Shown piece by piece: positions 46,963 to 58,710 of a stretch of 64,000 bases of DNA. Positions within the stretch are counted from its first letter, which is position 1. Every line of letters starts with the position of its first letter. Both the position numbers and the translations under genes were made by a program. Origin of the DNA: Rhexocercosporidium sp. MPI-PUGE-AT-0058 (lineage: Eukaryota > Ascomycota > Leotiomycetes > Helotiales); NCBI GenBank assembly GCA_020746875.1, contig JAGTJL010000003.1:434001-498000 (forward strand). The letters run 5' to 3'. The notes below the pieces were generated by a model. It ran no database searches and was not told the origin of the DNA. It was given only the letters and a program-made list of their open reading frames with translations.

Positions 46963-48083
46963 AGCTTCCTCAAAGAATAATGACAATCCAGAAACCTGCT
47001 AAGCACGAGTTTCTAGGTAGATCTCGAATCAACTGTTGGATAGGCTCACCAACCTATCAGGGTCCTATCATCTTGGTGTCTTTAGTAGACCGGAATGGCG
47101 GATGTGGAAGTGAACAGTAGGTGAACGTAAATGAAGTTGCACAGCGGTTATTGTGCGAATGGAGCACGATCTTGACTTTTACTTCTTGGGGAGTAGGTAA
47201 CTAAGCATGCTCATCACATCAACTTGAATTGAAGGCTCTCGCCACGGCGGGAAGGTTATTTCTGTGCCATGCTCAGCTGGTGGCCAAACCCTTTTTGTTT
47301 CGTGGATTCGTGGTTGGAAGTTGTTCGTGGGAGGCGAAGGAGGAGGAGGTGATTTGTGAGAAATAAATGCAAAAGGATGCACGCGTCCTATTCGTTGTTA
47401 ATATCCCATTAACCGAGTAAAACCGAGAACAACAAACCAATCCCTAAAAATAACGGGCCATCTCCGGCATCTCCTATCTTCAAACCCCCTAGAACAGGCC
47501 GTATGTTTCCAATGCCTCGACTTTTCCCAAACAAGTTGAGAACTGATTTAAAGCAGGGAGAGCAAGCTCTGTTATGAGGAACAGTCCCTAAGGGCGAAGT
47601 GTCCAAAAGCGTTAGACTGCTAGCGTTGTGCGAACTTAGTGGAGCGGATAACTTCTATGTGACGTGCTAAGTAAGACCCGAGTGTTTATGACCACTGTTT
47701 CTTTCTGACCCGCGTTGGAGCGATAACTAACTAATACCTAACTTAAGAAGCATGGCAGCTAATCTAGCGGATGTGTCTGCAGAATGACTGCCCCACCAAT
47801 CAATAAAGAAACATCCACCACAACAATTGGTCTGACACAGTACAGTACTGCTTTGCAACCCTACGGTAGTATTAAAGGAGTGATATTACTATACTATAAA
47901 AGATTGACTACGAAACTCCTATCTAAGGCAAAGAAGTAATCCATCACGCGACCTAGGGTCTCCTGCCAAGCCGTCAGACCTGTTGAGCCTATGGTCCACT
48001 GGTCCTGTGATTCATGAAATATAACTAGCCATGCCACCACTCCCAGTCAAATTATCATATCAGGCCATCCATCGCCAGTCAGT
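46963..48083. other. 1.1-kb intergenic region between convergent genes
   Basis: No supportable gene. A short palindromic ACAGTACAGTACTG at about 47836-47850 resembles the GTAC-rich palindrome at 13101-13116. Confidence 0.45.
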
Positions 48084-49328
48084 TTACAAGCTCCTTGCAC
48101 AAGGTGATGCCCCCGTATCGAACATAAGTAACTGTCCCCCCTGTCCATTGGCATTGGCATACAATATCGTGCTGTGACTTCCCCTTCCAAATTGCACACT
48201 CGTACAGCCCGTCAGCGTCTTATCGTTCAGACCCCCCACTTCAACAACCTGCCCACCATCCGAATCAATTTTCACAATGCTCCCACTTGGATTCGTCGCT
48301 AACCACGCATCGCCATTCCTATCAAAGGCGAAATCATCATAGCCGTAGTATTGAGCATTAACAGGGAACGTAGCAGCCGCAGCGATAACTTCCACGCTGC
48401 CGTCGGCCGTGAGGTCCTCAGAGACGGGGACACGCGCGAACATGGGCGCTTGACCAGAGTTGTCGAAATAAAGATAGTTATTATGGAGGCGTATGCCATT
48501 GACGCCGAGCTGAATGGCAGCCGAGGTGTTTCGTTTCAGGGATGGATCGTCAAGGAAGATGGTCCATGTGCCTTCTACGATGTCGACGCGGTAGATTATG
48601 CCAAGATAGGAGTCTGCTACTAAGAGGAAATTGCCGTTCTGGTCGGGCGGAAGACTCGTCATTCCGTTTAAAAATACCGCCGGCGAAATAGGCGATATTA
48701 AGTCTATGTCCACATCCCCAGCGGACAAATCGAGACTCCATATCGCCCAGGTCTTTACTACCCCGGACACGGAGGAGATATCAAATTTGCCTGCGACGAT
48801 AGCAAAGATGTCGGGGGCGTACTCTGTGATGCCAAGCGTGCAGTTTCCATATATTTCGTCTGGCCCCCCGGGAAAGGTATATAGCAACTCGCCAGTCGAA
48901 GTCGCAGGATCGATTTGCCAGATTTCCGGAGCACCGATGACGGTGACAAGGACTTTCCCATTCGAGCGCACGGCGAGATTCTCGGCGTAGTGTCCCTCGG
49001 GAAGGGCATAGACGGTGCTGAAAGCGCTAACTGGAAGGCTACGGACCTAGATGGAAATGAATTTTAGACAGCCAGTTCAAGCTGGACTGGTATGAAGTGT
49101 ATTGCGAGATTTGGGGCTGGGCTGACGCTAGACGCGTTCCCTGTGAGAAAGGAAGAAAGACATACGGCGGAGTGTCCAGAGCGACTAGTAATCCCCTCGT
49201 CTCGCGCTGCGTGGGAAAGGACAGCGCAATAGCTCGAGCCAAATAGGCTGCTACAAAGTTGTTAGCAATCGCGAAGATCAGCAGTACAATCTTGGTACGT
49301 ACAGAAGAAGAAGCGGAGTTATTTGCAT
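48084..49328 (-). CDS. secreted SMP-30/gluconolactonase-like beta-propeller protein
   Basis: Three exons (49328..49303, 49250..49166, 49046..48084; introns 52 and 119 nt) give 357 residues. The first exon is only 26 nt. Spliced to the second it yields MQITPLLLLSLFGSSYCAVL, a clear signal peptide that no unspliced frame shows. The first intron has GTACGT, TGCTAAC and TTTGTAG signals. The third exon starts VRSLPVSAFSTVYALPEGHY and then runs through repeating propeller-blade strands (ENLAVRSNGKVLVTV, NGNFLLVADSYLGIIYRVD, VNGIRLHNNYLYFDNSG, DDFAFDRNGDAWLATNPSG). This matches the fungal SMP-30/gluconolactonase/LRE-like six-bladed fold. Secretion and four or more cysteines suggest an extracellular role; an enzymatic activity cannot be assigned. 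Confidence 0.85.
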
Positions 49329-49814
49329 AATGCGTGTGTGACAACTGTAGAGCTAAGTAGAGCTGTTCTCCTGTCACTGAATTATGAAGATAAAGATAGA
49401 GAGATACTTCGACTGTGCGGTCTAGCAGAGCTATATATGCGTCTCCCGTACCGGTATTCTCGTTTGAAGTTTCTTCTTCTTACTATGCATGACGTTAGGA
49501 ATGGCGCGGTCAATACGACAACGGGTAAGATATGGAGTTGTTAACACCCACTATCATACGTAACTTTCCAACGACGCAAGAAATTCCACCAATCTGCGAA
49601 TAATATAGATCTGCCGTTCGGGCATATACGCAGTATTGCATCAGAAGTGTAAAGTGAGGGACTTTGTCAAAGAGATGATGAGAGTCAGATATCGAATCGC
49701 CTCTTCTGTGGACCATATGCTCAAAGGTATACTCTGACTGGTCTATTCCCCAGCTACCCCTCAAGGCATAGACCTGGGTGCGGTTACATCCGGGACTACC
49801 CGGAGGTGTGGGTA

Positions 49815-49968
49815 CTATCCCCCTTGAGATTTTCCTGGTGGAGCCTCTTTTTGCGACTAGAGCTCACGGCACTTCTGGGGGGTCTGCTCTACCTGATTGG
49901 CTCTCAAGCCCTTGCTCCCAGCCTTGGCCAAAAAGCTTCAACCAGGAAAATCTCGTGGGGGGATACTG
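49815..49968. mobile_element. 154-bp MITE-like inverted-repeat element (A)
   Basis: The left end begins CTATCCCCCTTGAGATTTTC and the reverse complement of the right end begins CAGTATCCCCCCACGAGATT. Similarity continues for about 40 bases, including GAGATTTTCCTGGT on both sides and a TTTTTG. TA flanks both ends (49813-49814, 49969-49970). No ORF. It is imperfect but far beyond a chance hairpin. Confidence 0.65.
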
Positions 49969-49970
49969 TA

Positions 49971-50253
49971 CTATCCTCCTAAATAATGTTAAAGTGTGGA
50001 TTTAATGGGGCGGAGGCTTGAAGTAATGTTTTTGTATGGTCAGATGCCTTGTAATAGCCTGGTCAGTCTTGAAGCACGAGCCAAAATCTGGCCAATTGTA
50101 ATGGCTAGGGTGACCGTAGAAGGTTCGAGGGGGAGCTGAAGCCCTGGTCGAGGCTGAGAATCAGGGAATTTATTGGATGTTATCCCCTAGTAGACTACCC
50201 ACACAGGCTCCAATTTTACTGAGAATTAACATTATTTAGGGGGGGGGGGGTAG
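49971..50253. mobile_element. 283-bp MITE-like inverted-repeat element (B), abutting A
   Basis: The left end CTATCCTCCTAAATAATG and the reverse complement of the right end (CTACCCCCC.. then CCTAAATAATGTTAA) share a perfect 15-bp core CCTAAATAATGTTAA. The right end includes a run of 12 G (50239-50250). TA flanks both sides (49969-49970, shared with A; and 50254-50255). The CTATCC-type tips resemble those of element A, which suggests one family. Confidence 0.6.
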
Positions 50254-50510
50254 TAGGATTTAGTTGGGCGGGAAAACCCCAGAGAATTAGGTAGTCAGTC
50301 CACTTTCTGTTGGCTCCACTTTCGAGAGATGGGCAGGCCTTTTCGCTATCTTAGTTGAAAATGCTTTGAATGAGATTTCACTAGCTGATTCTTTCGAAAG
50401 TGGCTTCTGTTATTTGTTAAGACTCTCAGTGATGATAGTGGTAATGTCAAATGTGGAGAGTTAAGTAGGCAGTCTCGAAATTTGAGTAGCGCATGCCTGG
50501 GAGACAATTT

Positions 50511-50558
50511 CTATTGTGGTCTCTATTGTGGTCTCTATTGTAGTCTCTTTTGTGGCCT
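50511..50558. repeat. 12-bp tandem repeat, four copies
   Basis: Unit CTATTGTGGTCT twice perfectly, then CTATTGTAGTCT and CTTTTGTGGCCT with one and two changes. Read as codons in one frame it would give YCGL-type repeats, but the surrounding ORF is short and not credible. Confidence 0.8.
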
Positions 50559-52282
50559 CTTTTGGAAGTGGCTGCTTGCCAAGACTATTGAGGTAACATC
50601 GGAGCTGGAGAGTGACTTTGGCTACTTTGTTTACGAGATGGGTAAAGCCGGAGTGGATTTCGGGGGATTCGTAGGGAAGGACATGATTTACACTTTTGAG
50701 AAGTCTCGTCCACCTCTAATGAGGTGCCGCTGCAGAAGTCTTTTACGGTATAATATCTAGACAGTTCCTCATTTCTCTCTCGAAACAGCACCTAAAATAG
50801 CGCTTTCATATCTTGAATAATGAGGAGTTGATCTTGCGCTTTCGAGTGTAGTAGTAATAAAACTCGTGTAGTCAGGTTTTGTAATCAAGATCGCCCTCAC
50901 TTTACGACAACAATTTCTACAGATGATGTTATAAGAAGGCAAGATGTTATAAATTAATTTAAAGATTGTAAGAGTCAGATATATGACTGTTGAAGTCTTC
51001 CGCTTGAATGTGGCGATGTTAGAGAGCTGGGAATGCCCGATGCAGCTGCGAAGAGAATTGCTAGAATGATTTGGGTAGAACACTCAGCCCGAACGCAAGA
51101 GGTTCAGAGGTGTTTCTAAGTCATTAGGAGTTGACCTTGCGACTCCTAGAACTTTTAGACTTTGCGTGGCGATGCTGTAGAGCCAAGGCCTGAGTGTTTG
51201 TGTTGCTAGATCTTGTCATGCAGACTGCTGTTTGACATTCAATTATTGTCGCTGCGTTAATTCGGAGAAATCAGACCGTATGAAATTGAGCGATTGGAAA
51301 GCATTTGGAAGATGGTTGATTGTAAGCTCATAAGGTCTACACTGCCTCGATTAATTGTTGTGGTATGATAAACTCGAGAGTGCTTGCTGTGAATGAATTC
51401 AGTAAGCGAAGACTCTCTCTCTCGTTTATATCAAGCATTTATTGAGGGAGACCTCTCACGCCTTGAGAGAAGTCGCTTAAATACAAATCGACATCACCTA
51501 AATCATTTGCGGTAGTGTTGAGAAATTGACGTGATAAAGGAAGAGAATGGTATCGATCGTAGCGCGAGGAAAGGTGAGGTATACTCTTGAAACGAGACTG
51601 GCATCTTATCTAGTGGGCGTAGGTAATTTAGATGATCTAGGTCGCGATCTTGGTGGATAGTTAGCCTAAGGTGGAGTCGAGTCGTCTTGGGGTTGATTTT
51701 GAGGTTAATACTGATGTTGTTGAAGGAGCGGTTTGGATCAACCTTCAACCGATAAAGTCAGCACGGGCTCAGGCATGAGAAAGCTCTACTCGGAGCGTAA
51801 CCCTATCTTACTTATGGTGTGGCAGTTCGTTTACGTCTTTTAGAACACCTGAAATGAGTGTATTAGGCGTAAATAAGCTAGTAGAACAAAAGAACTAGAT
51901 GAAATGATAGCTTTACTTCGAAAGAATAATAGCTCTTATGTAAATTAGTCTTTTAAAGCAAAGGGTGGTGAGTTATGCGGCTGGAGCTGAGAGGTTTCTT
52001 TTGAAAACGGCGCTAAAAGCTGTACTGCCATACTATGGGGTACGGAGTTACGTTTAATGTTATATAGATTGATTTGCCGAAGCAGCCTCGCTTAAGTCTG
52101 ATTTGAGGTCAGCCGAGTGCGAGGTGAGGCGGCAATTATATTCACCTACGCAAGGTATGCTACCATGTAGAGAAGAAATTCTAAGTCTGGGAATCGTTCG
52201 AAAACACTTATTCTCATTTCATATTTCCATACCTGCCCATACACCACATACGCCTTCCCATTTTGTTCAACAATCACATGGC

Positions 52283-54107
52283 TCACTTCTGCAGCGGCTG
52301 TCCCATCCCCCCATACGTAATCATCTTCGTGACCTGATACTCAGCAATACCATACTTGCTTCCCTCCCTCCCAAAGCCACTCTCCTTAACGCCTCCAAAA
52401 GGTGCCGCAGGGTCACTAATAAGCCCCGTATTCACACCCACCATACCCACCTCCAATGCTTCTGCAACCCTAGTCACACGCTGGATATCCCTCGAGAAGA
52501 AATAGCCTGCGAGACCAACCTCAGCCGAATTAGCAATCTTGACGACCTCCTCTTCAGTCTCGAATTTGAAGATGCCAGCGACGGGGCCGAAGGTCTCTTC
52601 CGATGCGAGGGCCATGTCGGTGGTCATGCCAGTGATGATAGTGGGTTGGAAGAAGTTCGGTCCTAGTTCAGGCATCTTCTGCCCGCCTTGGATGACCTTC
52701 CCACCCTTCTTCTCAGCATCTCGCACGTGTGCGTCGACTTTGCTGATAGCTCTGTCGTGGATGAGAGGACCATGTGTAACACCCTCAGTATATCCACCAC
52801 CGACCTTGAACTCCTTGACTTTGGCAGCGAATTTCTCGGCGAATGAGTCGTAGATCGTGGATTGGACGAAGATCCTGTTTGCGCAGACGCAGGTTTGGCC
52901 CGAGGAACGGAATTTGGACGCGATTGCGCCGGCGACTGCTACGTCGAGGTCTGCGTCGTCGAAGACGATGAAAGGTGCGTTGCCTCCGAGTTCGAAGGAC
53001 AGTTTCTTGAGTGTGGAAGAGGATTGCTTCATGAGGAGCTTTCCAACACCGGTCGAGCCGGTGAAGGAGACTTTCTTGATGGTTGGAGAGGTGGTGAGAA
53101 GTTCGCCGACTTGAGCGGTGTTTTCGAGCGCGCTGATGATATTAACAACGCCTTTGGGAATTCCAGCCCGGTGGGCAAGCTCAGCGAGAGCTAGAGCTGT
53201 GAAAGGTGTCTCGCCGGGAGACTTTGCAACCACTGTACAGCCAGCAGCGAGGGCTGGGCCGATTTTCCGGGTAATCATAGCAGCCGGGAAGTTCCATCTA
53301 ATAAAATCAGTCTCCATTCCACGAAACCCAAGTGTAAACTTACGGTGTAATAAGACCACAAACACCAACCGGCTCCTTGATCGTAACAACTCTGTTCCCC
53401 GCCACCGAAGCCGGGATAGTATCACCATACACCCTCGGAGCTTCCTCACTAAACCACTCGAAAAAGCTCGCCGCATAAGCAGCCTCTCCCTTCGCATCCG
53501 CCAGCGGCTTGCCGTTCTCCCATGTAATAAGCTTCGCGATATCTTCCGAGTTCTCGACCTGTCTTCACATCAACATTTCATCCCATCCAGCAGTAGTTGC
53601 CCCTCATAAGAAATGCCGAAGTATAACGTACCAACAAATCATACCATTTCCGCAGCAATTTCGACCGCTCTCGTCCAGTCTTCGTTCTGAATGATGGGAA
53701 TGCAGCGGCCGCTGCATCGATAGCTCGCTGTGTATCCGCGGCGTCGAATTCAGGTGCATTGCCTATAAGTTTGCCAGACGAGGGGTCTAATGTACACACA
53801 AACAATTAGCTTCAGCTCGTACTACAGCTCCCCGTACACATTCCGAGTACTACAATATTTAGGTTATAAAGATATCCTCCTTACCGAAAACCTCAAACGT
53901 CTTCCCCGACTTCGCCTTCACCCACTCTCCATTGACATACGCAACACCCGTCTTCAACAGCGACGGATCGCTGAGCTTGGGCACGGTGTGCGACATGGCT
54001 AATGCTCTCCTAGAACAAATACTCGGAAGGGCTGTTTTCTGGAATTGCGAGCGCGTGAGGAATGTGCGTGCTACCGTAGTTGTGGATGTTCTGCGGAGGG
54101 AGTTCAT
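52283..54107 (-). CDS. succinate-semialdehyde dehydrogenase
   Basis: Four exons (54107..53885, 53786..53632, 53558..53344, 53297..52283; introns 98, 73 and 46 nt) give 535 residues. It oxidises succinate semialdehyde to succinate in the GABA shunt. The first ~38 residues ([19 protein letters not shown] and on) are Arg/Ser/Thr-rich without acids, suggesting mitochondrial import; the second Met near residue 38 ([10 protein letters not shown]) would give a cytosolic form. ALDH landmarks are [33 protein letters not shown], catalytic Glu in [10 protein letters not shown], catalytic Cys in [12 protein letters not shown] and [12 protein letters not shown]. The [18 protein letters not shown] and [15 protein letters not shown] segments are typical of the SSADH branch. 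All splices are supported by restoration of conserved segments such as LITP-WNFP. Confidence 0.94.
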
Positions 54108-54942
54108 CGTGGGAGAGAGGAAGGAAAGAGGTGGGTGGGTGTTATGGTGGCTAGGTGTTTGGGAGCTCGAAGCCGAGGTAGAGCTGCACCGGCTGGATTG
54201 GTAATGCTAATGGAAGTTGTCGGAGCGGCTATGACATCGATGATTGAGAAGTGGAAGTCAATTGGTTCGATGGGTAGGTCGGGGAGGGAAGAAAGTTAAA
54301 GGCTGAGGTACTGTAGGTATGGGAATAAGAATATTCCAAAATTTTGGAGAAGGATGGTTGGGGAAGTGGGGTGGATAGCTACGGACGTCATCAGGGATCT
54401 TTGTAGTGATGCAATCTACCCCTGTGAATTCAACGGAACACTATTTACTTTCATATTTTTACATGCCGAACATTTATTTGTAAAAAGAGTCAAATTGCAA
54501 GAGTGGAATACTGCCAGCGGAGTAAATCATTCCGTGAATTATAGTACCGGAGCTCAGTCGAGTGCCGGATGGAGTTGTGGAGTTGAACGCCTATCAAAGT
54601 CTTGGCCTTCGCTCCCATAATTCGGTTCGGGGCGAAAGGCGAAAGTCTATTTTCAGAGGGTTAGAGAAATCCACCCCGATCTTGGAGACGAGAACATTCG
54701 CTACAGCAGTAGGGCGGTTCAAAAATAATCCTTCAAATCTTTAAACAGTGATAACGACCTTATGTAGGACGCCTATTATGAATGAAATTCCTTCCTATCG
54801 TCACGCAGAAAATATCACTGCTTTTCTACTATTAAACGCCGTCTTTCATCAACCCATCCATCCATCCTCCAGTCATCACTCATATCATCATTTCCTATCA
54901 AAATCCTTGCTTGTATGTTCTGTCACCCTAATTTTGGAAACC
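54108..54942. other. intergenic, promoter of the SSADH gene
   Basis: No gene is supported. The region is the SSADH promoter plus 3' flank of the Senescence-domain gene. Confidence 0.5.
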
Positions 54943-56647
54943 TCATCTCTTCTGATCAGGCAGGTAGGCCTTCTGTCCCTCGAGTGTCTCCCCAGGTCCT
55001 GTGGCATAAGCCGGAGGAGCAGCTCTACCGTATCCAACCAGATCAGGCGTGCTCCTTCCACCGCTCATACTGAGATCATCGGTATACCGACCTTGAGCAG
55101 CTTCTTTCTCTTTCCAGTTCGCGGCTGGGTTGTGTGGTGCGGGGATAACGCCTCCATCTCCCCCACCGACGACTAGATCTCCTCCTCCCTTCATCTTGCC
55201 GACTACCATGCCCTTGGCCACAGACTTGACAATAGCCTTCCGTGATACGCCTGTAGCATCAATGTAGACCAGACCGACATTCTTAACACCACCACCAATG
55301 CTCTTTGAAAGCTCGCCAGCTTCAGCACCATACTTGTGTGTCACGACAGTTGTCGCGGCAGTAGATGTGGAAGCCAACAGAGTCCGGCCAGCTTGATCAA
55401 TCCCGTCCGCAATTGTGGAGAATGCCATCAAGCTCTTATTCAGTAGTCCAGGCTTGTAGTCACTGACAGGTTGCCCATCAGCTCCAATACCTTTATGATG
55501 GCTCTTCTCTCCACGCTTGGCCAGTGTAGCTCCAATGTTTTGCGCATACTTGCTGACTTGCCCCACAGTCTTAGCACTCAGACCCGCTGCTCCCTCAGTG
55601 AAGGTGTGTACTTTACGGACGCGCGTTTGAGTCGTAGCATCAAATGTCATGGGCTTCGCATTTGGCTTGGTCTTTTGCGTGAAGTTGTCCGCTTGGCTTT
55701 GCAGAGTCTTGGAAACATAGGTAGATGTCGTAACGATCAGGCGAGAGGCCATTGCTGCTTTTGAGACCAGTGTAGAGTTCTTGTACGCAGGATGCATAGC
55801 CATCTCAAGGTATTCTTGGGATGCAGGTGCAACGCCGATATTCTGGGATCCATCTTGAGGCAGCGATATAATGACTGGGTCTTCTAACTGTCAGTGAGAT
55901 TTGCAGAACCCTGAGAAAGACACATACCTTTGGAGCCTGGCTTCATCTTACTATCCTCCACTACCTGGAACCCCTCTCCCAATTCACCCACAACACTTCC
56001 ATTCTCCTCGTCGATAAGAACGATTTGACCACCTGCATGAGAGCTAGAGCTACCTGGGACATATGCTTCTCCTGGCTTGAATGCCGAAGGGTCATATGCA
56101 GGAATAGGTAGCTCCTTCCCACTCTTACTTCTTGAGACCTTTGGTCGAGCGGATCTAGGTGGCGAGGCTCGCTCTAGGAAGGCTGTACATTGCGCAAGAA
56201 TTGTCTCGAAGGTATCAACATCCTCCTGGCTTCCCCTTCCCTTTCCAACACCCGGAAACTCTATCCTTGTGAAAGCGCCACTGTCTGGACCCAAGTCCCA
56301 TCGTGGAATAAGGTAGCTGTTTGGTGGTTGGTGGTATATTTGCGTGGTCGCAGGGAGGGGTAGGTCGAGCTCGGGAGGGAGGTGGAGATGTAGGTAGAAG
56401 TCTTCTTCTGGAGCAGTAGATTGGGGGTCTGCAGAGGATAGTCCTGAGAATGGTGAGGATGTTGGAACCATCAGCAAAGACAGCGTTTGGCCCCCAGCTG
56501 GCGTGAGGCACTCCTCCTTGCCATTCTCGAGATGATATGCATTAATGCCATTGATGGCATAAAGAAGCTTCGGATCCTGCCAATAACCATAAGTAAATAT
56601 AGTATCGTAATGGAACACTTGGGACGTACATTATGTCCCGATGCCAT
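54943..56647 (-). CDS. Senescence/spartin-associated domain protein
   Basis: Three exons (56647..56630, 56576..55928, 55883..54943; introns 53 and 44 nt) give 535 residues. The first exon is 18 nt and encodes MASGHN, joined to DPKLLYAINGINAYHLENGK. The N-terminal half resembles the region before the Senescence domain in fungal spartin-like proteins, with VPTSSPFSGLSS and TFETILAQCTAFLERASPPR. The second half has SKAAMASRLIVTTSTYVSKT, VGQVSKYAQNIGATLAKRG, and Gly/Ala/Ser-rich helices up to GVSRKAIVKSVAKGMVVGKM, matching the Senescence domain. Such domains bind lipids on droplets or endosomal membranes in animals and plants; the fungal role is unclear. The tail is Gly/Pro-rich and disordered. 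The 44-nt second intron is near the lower limit for the window. Confidence 0.86.
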
Positions 56648-57762
56648 TCTTGCGATCAAGTCTTGGTTGGCACAAAGTGTTGCCAATAATAGGTAGATGC
56701 GGGGTTGGAGAAGGGAAAGAGGAAGGTAAGTAAGTGAGTGACAAGACGAGGGAAAGACGACTCAAGACACCACCACAATCAAGGAGTGAATTAGGTGAAG
56801 TGTGAGAAGAATGGAAGAGAACTTAAAAAGTCAAGGTTGGTAGAAAAGAGGCAACATCAAACAAGTCTTAACGGGCGTGTAGGACATTTGTTACGGATGG
56901 GATGAGGGGCGGCACGGAGTACTCCCACTCTCCCACTCTCCCACCTCGGCGGTTATCCTGCTGCTTGGAGGCCCAATTTGCCCACCTCAGGACCAATGAC
57001 GTGGGGTTGGCAGCTGCCAACGAGCGTGTAGCTACGCCGTGGCTGTGCAGGTCTCAAGCATGCCAAGGGCGATAGGAATAGAAGGCGAATCAGACGACTC
57101 GAGCGCTTGGAGATGAAGGTGTGTGAGAGGCGAGATACACTTTTCGGGACCGTCTTTTTTAACCTTATTCAAGCGTCCAGCGTTAATGCCATGTAGGTAA
57201 GCAAAACACACGCGATGCATGCATGTTTGGATGCTCACATGTACGCTTTTGGTACCATGCTGACTTGTGGTGGCGGGATAAGCGGGATGATATTCCGTTT
57301 GGGAGAAGTTGCCTGTGTTTGAGGCGGCCTTGACAGAAGCCAATGACACTTGTTTGGGAGACATATTTCTGATTGGTGAAAGTCAAGCTAATGATATGGC
57401 ACATCTGCTACCCTGTACTCAAATGAGCCCTGAAATACCATCTTCAAATGTCGCTCAACAAACAGAACACAGTGAAAGATACCTCCAGGAGAAGGGGTTA
57501 GTTAATGTCTTGAGCCTTGGTGTGCCCATGCCGGAATTGAGAAAAGCCATCATAGCCAGAAGTGAGTGTTGTAAAGATTCGGCCCGGTGTTGAGAGCGTG
57601 TTGAGAGCACGCCTCTTAGAACTATGAAATCCGTGATATGCATACGATTCCAAAGCTAGGTATCGTCGTCCCGATATCATTGAACGCCAAATCTCCCATG
57701 CTGCCTCCCAATATCCAACGCCCAGCAAATGCAATCATTTCTTCATACCATCCCTCGTTCGC
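56648..57762. other. intergenic, no gene seen
   Basis: Promoter of the Senescence-domain gene and 3' flank of the AN1 gene. A 94-codon plus-strand ORF at 57309 has no recognisable feature. Confidence 0.45.
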
Positions 57763-58710
57763 TCACGCATTCGTCAAATCAATCAGATCTGGAACCGCAG
57801 GACCAACCCCCCTCAACAACACGATCTTATTCCCACTGACCAGCGCCGCTCCAACCTTCTCATTAAACTCCAACAATCTTCCTCCCTCCACATGAAAGAT
57901 CCTCAACTTATCCTTCTCATCTGTCCCTTGATTATTGACATTCTGGACCTGCAGACTCTTTGCCGCCGCATCCAGCACCCGTCCCATCACCCAATCCTTT
58001 GAATAATAGAACGCACCACTCGGGAACTTCGACGTGATAGTGGCAGCTTCCGCTTCAACGTACACATAGATCCTCTTCTCGGGTGGGAGTTTATCGTCGC
58101 CCTTCGCGGTCTTTTTGAGATTGTTGACGGCGATCACTCGCGCGGCTGCGGATGTCGGTTTAGGTTTTGGAAGGACTCGTGTGGCTCCACTGCTGGCTTT
58201 GGCTTTTTGTGCTGAGCCCCAGGCTTTCAGTCTTCCGAGTGCATTCTTCGCTGTGTCGGCTTGGGCATCGAATCTACCGACTCGAGCTCCGATCGGGACG
58301 AGGTTCTTGCAGTCGTGATCTTCTTTCAGTCGGTGCTTGAGACAATAATCGCGGTTACACGTAGAGCAATGTACGGAAGTCGAAAGGCTCGTGCCGATTA
58401 TAGTCTTGCATGTAGGTGAGGCGCAAGGCTTCTCGACTTCCGCCATGGATCGGCCTGCTCCGAGAGAAGGGGTGGATAGGTTTGCTCTCCTCCGTTTTGC
58501 GGCCCATTCTCCTGCTTTTGCACAATTGTGTCCGCTTTCTGAGCGGTGGTCGAGGCAGAATGTGCCGCGGCATGATTCGCAGCGGAAGGGGAGGAAGTCG
58601 AGTTGGTTGCAGTAGGTGTATTGGCAATGGGCGCCGATGAGCGTTGGGTCTTTCTCGTCCATTGTTGTGAAGCTGGCTTCTTCTGGTTCTGAACGGGATG
58701 AGGAGGCCAT
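57763..58710 (-). CDS. AN1-type zinc-finger protein (Cuz1/ZFAND-like)
   Basis: A single exon of 315 residues. Two AN1 fingers are visible. The first has C29, C34, C44, C47, C52, H55, H61 and C63 (FRCESCRGTFCLDHR). The second has C96, C101, C115, C118, C123, H126, H132 and C134 (VHCSTCNRDYCLKHR). The C-terminal ~100 residues (KRIYVYVEAEAATITSKFPS onward to KIVLLRGVG) resemble the ubiquitin-like domain of yeast Cuz1. Proteins of this layout associate with Cdc48/p97 and the proteasome and help during proteotoxic or arsenite stress. The middle (145-205) is a basic Ala/Lys-rich linker. The start is the first Met in frame; a second Met at 17 is equally close to the fingers. Confidence 0.92.
   Translation of the reverse strand: MASSSRSEPEEASFTTMDEKDPTLIGAHCQYTYCNQLDFLPFRCESCRGTFCLDHRSESGHNCAKAGEWAAKRRRANLSTPSLGAGRSMAEVEKPCASPTCKTIIGTSLSTSVHCSTCNRDYCLKHRLKEDHDCKNLVPIGARVGRFDAQADTAKNALGRLKAWGSAQKAKASSGATRVLPKPKPTSAAARVIAVNNLKKTAKGDDKLPPEKRIYVYVEAEAATITSKFPSGAFYYSKDWVMGRVLDAAAKSLQVQNVNNQGTDEKDKLRIFHVEGGRLLEFNEKVGAALVSGNKIVLLRGVGPAVPDLIDLTNA

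Larger units (their letters stand above)
49329..52282. other. 3-kb repeat-bearing gene-free island
   Basis: No supportable gene. It holds two abutting MITE-like elements (49815-50253), a 12-bp tandem repeat (50511-50558) and loose direct repeats such as GGAGTTGATCTTGCG near 50824 and GGAGTTGACCTTGCG near 51126. Otherwise it is AT-rich DNA with only short ORFs. It looks like an accumulation of small or degraded repeats between two metabolic genes. Confidence 0.5.
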
